From assembly GCA_964535825.1 (NCBI GenBank), contig CAZHUC010000004.1, forward strand, positions 1 through 64,000: DNA of 64,000 bases, in the 5' to 3' direction. The stretch is from CAZAQK01 sp964535825 (GTDB lineage: Bacteria; Pseudomonadota; Alphaproteobacteria; Rickettsiales; SXRF01). A program made the position numbers and the translations under genes. Of this stretch, positions 26,199 through 33,374 are shown one piece after another. Every line of letters starts with the position of its first letter. Position 1 is the stretch's first letter. Below the pieces are notes generated by a model. That model searched no databases. It was given only the letters and a program-made list of their open reading frames with translations, and had not been told where the DNA came from.

Positions 26199-27407
26199 GT
26201 GTCTAGTCGTTTCTCAAATCGTAGCAGTTATGTATTTACCAGTGAGTCCGTAGCCGAAGGACATCCGGATAAGGTCTGCGACCAGATCTCCGATGCCGTT
26301 GTAGACGCCATGCTGGAAGAAAATCCGGAAGCGCGTGTGGCTGCCGAATGCTTGGCTACCACCAACACCATCGTGATCGCAGGCGAAACCCGCGGTGCAG
26401 AGAACATCACCAAAGCCCAGATCGAAAAGATCGCCCGTGATAAAGTGCGCGAGATCGGCTACCTGCAGGAAGGATTCCACGCAGATAATATGGATGTGTA
26501 TGTGCATCTCCATAGCCAGTCTTCCGATATCGCCATGGGTGTGGATGCCGGCGAGAATAAAGATGAAGGCGCAGGTGACCAGGGTATCATGTTCGGCTTT
26601 GCCTGCAACGAAACGGAGCAGTTCATGCCAGCACCTATCCAGCTGGCGAACCGCATCCTGCTTGGTCTTTCCCGCGCGCGCCATACCGGTGAAGCAAAAG
26701 GCTTAGGGCCGGATGCAAAAAGCCAGATCTCGCTGCTGTATGAGAATGGCAAGCCAGTGAAGGCCACCTCTATCGTAGTGTCTACCCAGCATGATAAGGA
26801 TGTGAACCAGAAACAGATCCGTGAGATCGTGCGTAATTATGTGATGCAGGCGCTGCCGAACAAGAACTGGATGTGCGATGAATCGGAGTTCTATGTGAAT
26901 CCAACCGGTCAGTTCATCATCGGTGGGCCTGATGGCGACTGCGGCCTTACCGGTCGTAAGATCATTGTGGATACTTACGGCGGTGCTGCTCCGCATGGTG
27001 GTGGCGCATTCTCTGGTAAAGACCCCACGAAGGTAGATCGCTCTGCTGCGTATATGGCTCGTTATCTTGCCAAGAACGTGGTTGCAGCTGATCTTGCCGA
27101 ACGTTGCACCATTCAGCTCTCATACGCCATTGGGGTATCCAAGCCGCTATCATTCTATGTAAGCACCGATGGCACAAGCCAGGTGGATGAAGCGAAGCTG
27201 GAGCAACATCTGCAACAGATGGTAGATCTGAGCCCGCGTGGTATCCGCAAGCACCTGCAGCTTAATCGTCCGATCTATGCACGCACAGCTGCCTATGGTC
27301 ATTTTGGTCGCGAGCCAGATAAGACCGGTGGTTTTACCTGGGAAAAACTTGATCTGGTGGATGCACTGCGTAGCGAATTTGGTGCACAGAAAAAGAAGGC
27401 GCTTTAA
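26199..27407 (+). CDS. metK: S-adenosylmethionine synthetase
   Basis: 402 residues from a GTG preceded by GAAAGG. It makes SAM from ATP and methionine. Family motifs: FTSESVAEGHPDKVCDQISD at the N-terminus, GAGDQGIMFGFAC for adenine and K+ binding, GGGAFSGKDPTKVDRSAAY for the phosphate loop. The product SAM feeds TrmB, BioA, BioB, BioC and MiaB encoded nearby. Preceded by a SAM-II riboswitch, giving a direct product-feedback circuit. Confidence 0.97.
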   Translation: MSSRFSNRSSYVFTSESVAEGHPDKVCDQISDAVVDAMLEENPEARVAAECLATTNTIVIAGETRGAENITKAQIEKIARDKVREIGYLQEGFHADNMDVYVHLHSQSSDIAMGVDAGENKDEGAGDQGIMFGFACNETEQFMPAPIQLANRILLGLSRARHTGEAKGLGPDAKSQISLLYENGKPVKATSIVVSTQHDKDVNQKQIREIVRNYVMQALPNKNWMCDESEFYVNPTGQFIIGGPDGDCGLTGRKIIVDTYGGAAPHGGGAFSGKDPTKVDRSAAYMARYLAKNVVAADLAERCTIQLSYAIGVSKPLSFYVSTDGTSQVDEAKLEQHLQQMVDLSPRGIRKHLQLNRPIYARTAAYGHFGREPDKTGGFTWEKLDLVDALRSEFGAQKKKAL

Positions 27408-27415
27408 TCAGCCCC

Positions 27416-28111
27416 ATGCATTCCAGGGATGAATGGCAACATCATCGGCCGCTTGCCTCGTTTGGCAGGCGCAAAGGCCGCACCTTGCGCACAGGCAAGC
27501 AAACCTTGCTTGATACCTTGTTGCCAAAGCTGGAAATCACTTTGCTGGAAAATGGTAAGCTTGAGCCTGAGTCGTTATTTCCTCAGGCAAAACATGTCTG
27601 GCTTGAGATCGGCTTTGGTGGTGGGGAGCATTTGGCGCATCAGGCGGTATTATACCCCCATGCAGGTATCATCGGTTGTGAACCTTATATCAATGGTATT
27701 GGTGACCTGCTGAAGAAGATCAATACTCAGAAGATCCCAAATATTCGTATCTTTACGGATGATGCGCGCTTACTCATCGGGAAATTGCCGGATGCATCCC
27801 TTGAGAAGGTATTCATTCTATACCCCGATCCATGGCCAAAGACACGTCATCATAAGCGCCGGTTGGTTTCAAAGGAAACGCTGGATATGCTGGCGCGGGT
27901 GATGAAAAAAGGGGCACAACTTCGCCTTGCCACCGACCATGCTGATTATGCCACATGGATGCTGGAACGACTGCTTGACCACCCGGATTTCATATGGGCA
28001 GCCCAAAGCAGCCATGATTGGAAAAGCCCGCCAAGCGACTGGGTAACAACGAGATACGAGCAAAAGCGCCTTGCAGGAACACCGACCTACCTGAATTTTA
28101 TAAAGATTTAA
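27416..28111 (+). CDS. trmB: tRNA (guanine-N7-)-methyltransferase
   Basis: 231 residues, 8 bp after metK. It forms m7G46 in tRNA variable loops. Motifs: RRKGRTLRTGKQ at the N-terminus, WLEIGFGGGEHLAHQA as SAM motif I, and the diagnostic LYPDPWPKTRHHKRR. In many alphaproteobacteria metK-trmB is followed by rimP-nusA; here an unknown gene follows instead, so synteny breaks at this point. Confidence 0.95.
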   Translation: MHSRDEWQHHRPLASFGRRKGRTLRTGKQTLLDTLLPKLEITLLENGKLEPESLFPQAKHVWLEIGFGGGEHLAHQAVLYPHAGIIGCEPYINGIGDLLKKINTQKIPNIRIFTDDARLLIGKLPDASLEKVFILYPDPWPKTRHHKRRLVSKETLDMLARVMKKGAQLRLATDHADYATWMLERLLDHPDFIWAAQSSHDWKSPPSDWVTTRYEQKRLAGTPTYLNFIKI

Positions 28112-28171
28112 TTTCTATTAAGTATAATCATCTCTAAACAAACAAGAACAGCAGGTAACAACAGGTGTTTT

Positions 28172-28858
28172 GTGGCTGAGAAAAAAAGATATTCCAAAGA
28201 AAGAATATGGAAAATAGGGCAGGGCAACGCTGCTTTGGATATGCGTTTGTATATTGGCAAAGGCTATAATGGATCGCCGCATATCGAGTTTGAAGTCAGA
28301 GGAGCACTACATCCTTATCTTCGTGGCTTGGATAGACCTATTCAATATCTTGGTGATGAAACAAAGAATCCTGCATTGCTACCGGTAGTAAAATTTCTGA
28401 CTCAGGAATTTCAGATGATTCTTGAGAAGGAATTGGCATCGACAGGTTATATCCTTGCAGGAAAAAGCAACGCTGAAGATATGGCGGTGCACACCAGCCC
28501 CGATGGCTACAGCACGCATGCAGAGATTCAAAAAAAAGAAAGTGCGTTAGGTATATTGCTTCCAAATATCAGCGATAAAAAGCTGGACAAATTATTTGCT
28601 GCACTGGAAAAAAGGATTGAACATGTTATCCCTGCGGCAGTTGCGGAAATAGAAAGAAACAAGCATCTCCAGCCAGATGAGAATGTACCAGATGATGTAA
28701 GAAAAGAAGTGATAAAAAATGTTTTTCGGGCACAGTATAGTGCTTCTGATGAGGCGCAGCAGGCAACAAAAGGCAAAAGTGGGCAGTGGGTTGAAGGTTT
28801 GAACCAGATGCGCCAGGAGAATGATGAACCAGACCAGGGCAAGCACCGCTGGAATTAG
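28172..28858 (+). CDS. Uncharacterised soluble protein
   Basis: 228 residues from a GTG with AGGTG upstream. No domain recognised, no signal or membrane segment. The N-terminal half has alternating strands (MRLYIGKGYNGSPHIEFEV); residues about 120-180 are highly charged and helical (LFAALEKRIEHVIPAAVAEI); the tail is polar and Gln/Glu-rich. It interrupts the expected trmB-rimP order. Its stop overlaps the convergent metZ stop by 4 bp. Real gene by length, SD and codon pattern; function unknown. Confidence 0.6.
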   Translation: MAEKKRYSKERIWKIGQGNAALDMRLYIGKGYNGSPHIEFEVRGALHPYLRGLDRPIQYLGDETKNPALLPVVKFLTQEFQMILEKELASTGYILAGKSNAEDMAVHTSPDGYSTHAEIQKKESALGILLPNISDKKLDKLFAALEKRIEHVIPAAVAEIERNKHLQPDENVPDDVRKEVIKNVFRAQYSASDEAQQATKGKSGQWVEGLNQMRQENDEPDQGKHRWN

Positions 28859-30051
28859 GCTTTAAGTGCGGCGAGTATATCTGCCTCTAAATCTTTTATA
28901 TCTTCAATGCCAATGGATAAGCGAACTAATCCGTCCGTGATGCCATGTGCTTTGCGCTCTGCGGCACTGATGCTGGAATGGGTGGTTGAAGCAGGGTGTG
29001 TGGCAAGGCTTTTGGCATTGCCAAGATTGTTGGAGATGTCAAAGACACGCAGTGCATTCATGAATTTAAAGGCGGCTTTCTTGCCGCCCTTAAGCTCAAT
29101 AGCGATAAGTGAACCGCCTGATGACATCTGCCTCTTTGCCAGCGCATATTGCGGATGGCTTTTTAAGTGTGGATACCCCACATGGGTAACTTTTGGATGC
29201 TTAGCAAGCACATTTGCCAGTTGAGCCGCATTGCAGGAATGGCGCTCTAAACGAAGTGGCAAAGTTTCTAAACTTTTCAGTATCACCCATGCATTGAAGG
29301 GGCTCATATGCGGGCCAGTATGGCGTACGAACGGTGTAAGTACGTCTTCAATAAATTTCTTTTTGCCAAGGATAGCGCCACCAAGCGTACGGCCCTGACC
29401 ATCCAGATGTTTAGTGGTCGAATAGATGACCACATCTGCACCCAGCTCCAGCGGCATTTGTATCGGCGGTGGCGCAAACACATTATCTACAATGAGCTGG
29501 GCTTTGGCTTTTTTGCACAGCTTGCTGACCGCAGCGATATCTACGAGACCCAGTGTAGGGTTAGCCGGTGATTCCAGAAATACACAGGTTGTTTTTGGCA
29601 TAATGGCTTTTTCCCACGCCTTGATATTTGCACCATCCACTAGCGTGTACGTGATGCCAAAACGTGGTAGCACCTGTGTGATGATATAATGGCATGAACT
29701 GAACATGACGCGCGCGGCCACCACATGGTCGCCTGCTTTAAGCTGGCACATCAGCGCAGCAAACACGGCGGCCATGCCAGATGCTGTAACAACGCATGCG
29801 TCTGCGCCTTCCATCAGGCAGAGGCGTTCTTGCAGCATTTCGAGGTTCGGGTGGGAATAACGGCCATATTTAAAACCCTCATCCGTGCCGGCAAAGCGTG
29901 CCTCGCCCTGTTCGGCCGACTCGTAAGAGTATGAGGAATTAAGGAATAATGCCTCGGATGTCTCGCCAAACGGGCTTTGCAGGCGGCCGCCGCGCACAAG
30001 GCGTGTTGCCAGTTGCCAGTTCTTTGGATTTGCCGTATTTTTGCGCTTCAT
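28855..30051 (-). CDS. metZ: O-succinylhomoserine sulfhydrylase (Cys/Met metabolism PLP enzyme)
   Basis: 398 residues from the ATG at 30051; the ORF could reach 30087 but that would overlap the divergent MAPEG gene. Cys/Met metabolism PLP family. Motifs: YGRYSHPNLEMLQERLCLME, the SGMAAVFAAL loop and the PLP lysine in YSTTKHLDGQGRTLGG. Direct sulfhydrylation of activated homoserine yields homocysteine for methionine and thus SAM. MetZ is preferred over cystathionine synthase or lyase by overall similarity to alphaproteobacterial MetZ, but the acyl donor cannot be proved from sequence. Confidence 0.85.
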   Translation of the reverse strand: MKRKNTANPKNWQLATRLVRGGRLQSPFGETSEALFLNSSYSYESAEQGEARFAGTDEGFKYGRYSHPNLEMLQERLCLMEGADACVVTASGMAAVFAALMCQLKAGDHVVAARVMFSSCHYIITQVLPRFGITYTLVDGANIKAWEKAIMPKTTCVFLESPANPTLGLVDIAAVSKLCKKAKAQLIVDNVFAPPPIQMPLELGADVVIYSTTKHLDGQGRTLGGAILGKKKFIEDVLTPFVRHTGPHMSPFNAWVILKSLETLPLRLERHSCNAAQLANVLAKHPKVTHVGYPHLKSHPQYALAKRQMSSGGSLIAIELKGGKKAAFKFMNALRVFDISNNLGNAKSLATHPASTTHSSISAAERKAHGITDGLVRLSIGIEDIKDLEADILAALKA

Positions 30052-30073
30052 AGCCTTAACATAAGGGATTTTT

Positions 30074-30457
30074 ATGCTGGATGTCACGGCGTTTTTTGCA
30101 GGGTTGATGGGGCTGATGCTGGTTATCCTGTCGGTAAATGTGATCGTTGACCGCTACCGTTACCGGGTGTCGCTTGGTGATGGCGGGCATAAGGACACGG
30201 GTCGTAAGATACGGGCACAGGCCAATTTTGCCGAATATGTGCCGCTGGCATTGATTCTGATGGGGGTGGCAGAAATCCAGGGGGTATCTGCCGATTTCCT
30301 TAAAGTGATGGGCTGGCTTCTGGTGGCTGGCAGGATATCCCATGCCTTCAGCCTGATGTATTACGAAGTGAAGATAGGCAAGATCCTTTTTCGCCAGATG
30401 GGGATGGCGGCCACGTTCACGGTTATCATTTTAATGTCTCTGGGTTTATTGTTCTGA
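30074..30457 (+). CDS. MAPEG family membrane protein
   Basis: 127 residues, four hydrophobic segments. The MAPEG pattern is visible: RRKIRAQANFAEYVPLA-type segment (RKIRAQANFAEYVPL) and the later GRISHAFSLMY. Related bacterial proteins (YecN-like) are of unknown activity; eukaryotic relatives handle glutathione and eicosanoids. AAGGGA precedes the ATG. Ends one base before queE, so it is probably the first gene of the queE-queC transcript, although a functional link is not obvious. Confidence 0.8.
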   Translation: MLDVTAFFAGLMGLMLVILSVNVIVDRYRYRVSLGDGGHKDTGRKIRAQANFAEYVPLALILMGVAEIQGVSADFLKVMGWLLVAGRISHAFSLMYYEVKIGKILFRQMGMAATFTVIILMSLGLLF

Positions 30458-30458
30458 C

Positions 30459-31133
30459 ATGTTCGGTAAGAATCCCATAAGGCCGCCGGTTGCAGGCGAT
30501 GGACAGATACTGGAAGTGCAATCCGTATTTGCCACCCTGCAAGGGGAAGGGCCGTATACAGGTGTGCCGTCTGTTTTTATTCGGCTGGGTGGATGTAATC
30601 TTGCCTGCACATTCTGTGATACAGAATTCGAGACCTATACTTCCACAGCACTGGATGCCTTGCTAGCCGATGTTGATGCCAAAGCGACTGAGAAAGATAT
30701 ACGCGTCAGGCATCTAATCGTGATCACGGGGGGTGAACCGCTGCGCCAGAACATTACTCCGTTGTGTGAAGCACTGATAGCGCGCGGATTCAAAATCCAG
30801 ATCGAAACGAATGGTACATTGTACCGACCATTGCCTGATGCAGTGGAGATCGTTTGCTCACCCAAAAATACAGGGCAGGGGTATTTCCCGATACGCGAAG
30901 ACCTGCTGAAGCGGATTAATGCACTCAAATTCATTATCTCCAAATCAAATACCCAGTATGGGTATGTTCCTGATGTGGGGCAGGCAGCGCATTCCATACC
31001 TGTGTACATACAGCCTATGGATGAATATAACGAAACCCGCAACGCAGAGAACCTTGCCTTTGCCAAGGAGCTTGCAATGAGCCAAGGCTATCGTCTTTCA
31101 CTCCAGACACACAAGATACTGGGGATCGAATGA
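30459..31133 (+). CDS. queE: 7-carboxy-7-deazaguanine synthase
   Basis: 224 residues, radical-SAM enzyme making CDG from carboxytetrahydropterin in queuosine (7-deazaguanine) synthesis. Motifs: FATLQGEGPYTGVPSVFIR, cluster motif CNLACTFCDTEF (CxxxCxxC variant of QueE), VITGGEPLRQ, and SPKNTGQG. ATGA overlap with queC. No queD or folE gene is in the window. Confidence 0.95.
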   Translation: MFGKNPIRPPVAGDGQILEVQSVFATLQGEGPYTGVPSVFIRLGGCNLACTFCDTEFETYTSTALDALLADVDAKATEKDIRVRHLIVITGGEPLRQNITPLCEALIARGFKIQIETNGTLYRPLPDAVEIVCSPKNTGQGYFPIREDLLKRINALKFIISKSNTQYGYVPDVGQAAHSIPVYIQPMDEYNETRNAENLAFAKELAMSQGYRLSLQTHKILGIE

Positions 31134-31822
31134 CAAAAAAGGCGGTGCTCTTACTTTCCGGCGGTCTTGATTCCACCACCACACTGGCCATCGCGCAGGC
31201 GCAGGGATTTACTGTGTATGCCATGTCTTTCGCCTATGGTCAGCGTCATAAACATGAGCTTGATGCAGCTTCGCGGATCGCAAAGAAATATGGTGTGAAG
31301 GAACATCGTATCGTTACCATTGACCTCTCGGCATTTGGTGGCTCGGCTCTCACGGATGACGCGATATCTGTACCTAAAAACAGGCCGGTAGATGCAGCGA
31401 AAGATATTCCGGTAACCTATGTGCCGGCGCGCAATACCATATTCTTATCGTTCGCACTCGCATGGGCAGAAGTGCTGGGAGCATATGATATATTCATTGG
31501 CGTGAACGCACTGGATTACAGCGGCTATCCTGATTGCCGGCCAGCGTTCATAGAAGCTTTCGAGAAAACAGCAAACCTTGCGACAGCAGCAGGCGTTAAA
31601 GATAAAGCGCAACATCTGACGATCCATACACCACTCATTGCGATGAGCAAGGAAGAGATCATCAAAAAAGGACTGTCGCTTGGTGTGGATTATGGCCTGA
31701 CCACAAGCTGCTATGACCCAACAGCGGATGGCAAAGCCTGTGGGCATTGCGACGCGTGCCAGCTGAGACTCAAAGGCTTTGCACAGAATAAAATGACTGA
31801 TCCGGCGGAATATTCAATATGA
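31130..31822 (+). CDS. queC: 7-cyano-7-deazaguanine synthase
   Basis: 230 residues. It converts CDG to preQ0 with ATP and ammonia. PP-loop LLSGGLDSTTTLAIA at the N-terminus, FIGVNALDYSGYPDCRP for substrate, and a C-terminal zinc site with four cysteines (SCYDPTADGKACGHCDACQ). Coupled to queE and to the following gene by 4-bp ATGA overlaps, so all three are probably translated together. Confidence 0.95.
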   Translation: MTKKAVLLLSGGLDSTTTLAIAQAQGFTVYAMSFAYGQRHKHELDAASRIAKKYGVKEHRIVTIDLSAFGGSALTDDAISVPKNRPVDAAKDIPVTYVPARNTIFLSFALAWAEVLGAYDIFIGVNALDYSGYPDCRPAFIEAFEKTANLATAAGVKDKAQHLTIHTPLIAMSKEEIIKKGLSLGVDYGLTTSCYDPTADGKACGHCDACQLRLKGFAQNKMTDPAEYSI

Positions 31823-32373
31823 CCGTATGGATCATGCATTTGCCACTTACTGAAGCCGAAGAACAGGCATTGAAGCAGCGCGACTATCTGCCGCTGCCAT
31901 TTAAGGATATTCCAAATCTTTTGCCTCTGCAGAATAGTTGGGATTTTCGTCGCCTGCTATCTGCACAAAATGTGGATATGCCACCGGAAAGTATTGAGCG
32001 GCTGCATGATCGTGTGTGGAAGATATATACCGAACTTCGCGCGGAAGATGTCATTATCGTGCCGCTGAAGCACAAGCGCGTAGTGGCTGTGGCGGAGCTC
32101 TCAGGCGGGTATCATTATGATACAGAGTCGGCGGATGAGCCGCACCGTATTTCAGTAAAATGGCAGGAAAAAGAGATCCCGTTCATCAAATTCAGGCTGC
32201 ATAAGGCTCTGCTGGAGAGTAGTGACTGGTCCATCACTGAAGTAAAGGATGCGTCCGCACGCGCTATTGTACAGGCAAGTTTGCCTTATAAATATAATAG
32301 ATTCTCGGGTTTGAAATGGATCGTGCTGATCTATACAGCATTCCAGCTAATAAGAGTGCTCATGCACAAATAG
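31819..32373 (+). CDS. PUA/EVE-like domain protein with C-terminal membrane segment
   Basis: 184 residues, start in an ATGA overlap with queC. The middle (about residues 75-125) reads VIIVPLKHKRVVAVAELSGG, then YHYDTESADEPHRISVKW. This pattern matches the EVE/PUA-like module at the N-terminus of Mrr-type restriction proteins (basic strand, G-Y turn, then H-x-x-x-V-x-W). EVE-type folds are known or proposed to bind modified bases. Residues about 163-181 form one hydrophobic helix near the C-terminus. No nuclease motif is seen. Its job is unknown; coupling to queC suggests it handles something related to deazaguanine. Confidence 0.6.
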   Translation: MTVWIMHLPLTEAEEQALKQRDYLPLPFKDIPNLLPLQNSWDFRRLLSAQNVDMPPESIERLHDRVWKIYTELRAEDVIIVPLKHKRVVAVAELSGGYHYDTESADEPHRISVKWQEKEIPFIKFRLHKALLESSDWSITEVKDASARAIVQASLPYKYNRFSGLKWIVLIYTAFQLIRVLMHK

Positions 32374-32377
32374 GGAA

Positions 32378-32596
32378 TTAGTGGATATAAACCGGGTCGA
32401 GGTCATGCTGCTTGGCAGCGAACCATGCGGCATCTTTGGAAGAGAAAAGGGCTAATTGCGTGCCATCAGAGCTGCAAACAGCATATTCAATGCCTTGTTC
32501 TGTGGTAACAGGGCGGACATAGGCAACAGGGGATGAACCCACCATTACGGATTCAAAATCAGTGAGATAGCTGTCATCATTGTTGTAGGAATTCAT
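32378..32596 (-). CDS. DUF1150 family protein
   Basis: 72 residues, typical of this small alphaproteobacterial family. The conserved core PVAYVRPV, YAVCSSDGTQLALF and the terminal AAKQHDLDPVYIH are all present. In many genomes the gene is next to small heat-shock protein genes; here it stands alone, convergent with the EVE-like gene (4 bp gap). Function unknown. Confidence 0.85.
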   Translation of the reverse strand: MNSYNNDDSYLTDFESVMVGSSPVAYVRPVTTEQGIEYAVCSSDGTQLALFSSKDAAWFAAKQHDLDPVYIH

Positions 32597-32723
32597 CTAT
32601 TTCTCCGCTCTATAAAAGTAATCTACCACAGAAGATAGGTCTTGTGTGTTAAAATTCAATGACAGGATTGTGAATTATCTGTGAAATTTTTATGACACGA
32701 AAAGAAAGTGCTTGCTTTGTATC

Positions 32724-33374
32724 TTAACTGCGGTTGCGCGGCTTGCGTGGATCACGCCAGATGAATAATTCCTTATCGATCTTTTTGCCGAATTCTGCAT
32801 TGCTGAGTGCAACACTGGTGATCTGATTGGTGGCATCAGTGATCACCATATTGCGGATGAGCAGTGGTGATTTTGTGAACTCAAGCAGTAGCTGGCCTTC
32901 CGTTGGCTTTTTGCGTTCTGCTATAGATATGCGGATAACGCCTTCCTTGTCTTCGAGCGAAAGTATGCCTACATCATCGCCGAATTTGATCTTCTCGCGT
33001 GACATAAAACTGATGATGGAATCATTCAGCGGAATATGGTTCACCTGTTCCAGCTCGTAATCATAGAACACGAGCTCGATACCATTTGCCACCATCAGGA
33101 TCGGGGTGGGCGGGTTATATTGCCAGCGCATCTTGCCCGGCCGCTCCATGTAGAATTTACCGGAGGTCAGTGTGCCATCAGGTGCGACCTGATTGAAGTT
33201 CGCCACGATGGAGTTGAGGCTGGTGAGATAGGCCTCGATGTTAGCAATGAGGGTTTTATTCTTTTCAATCTCTTCTGCACTGATGAAAGAAACGGCAGGT
33301 TTATCTGCCGCCATCAATGGTGGTGCGCAGCAGATACTTAGCAGGATACATGTAGCCGTGAGTAATTTTCTCAT
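32724..33374 (-). CDS. lolA: Outer-membrane lipoprotein carrier protein LolA
   Basis: 216 residues with a signal peptide (cleavage expected after PPLMA at about residue 22). Periplasmic carrier that takes lipoproteins from LolCDE to the outer membrane. Family pattern: FNQVAPDGTLTSGKFYMERP and GKMRWQYNPPTPILMVANG. The start ATG overlaps the ftsK stop (ATGA), the common ftsK-lolA arrangement of alphaproteobacteria. Confidence 0.92.
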   Translation of the reverse strand: MRKLLTATCILLSICCAPPLMAADKPAVSFISAEEIEKNKTLIANIEAYLTSLNSIVANFNQVAPDGTLTSGKFYMERPGKMRWQYNPPTPILMVANGIELVFYDYELEQVNHIPLNDSIISFMSREKIKFGDDVGILSLEDKEGVIRISIAERKKPTEGQLLLEFTKSPLLIRNMVITDATNQITSVALSNAEFGKKIDKELFIWRDPRKPRNRS

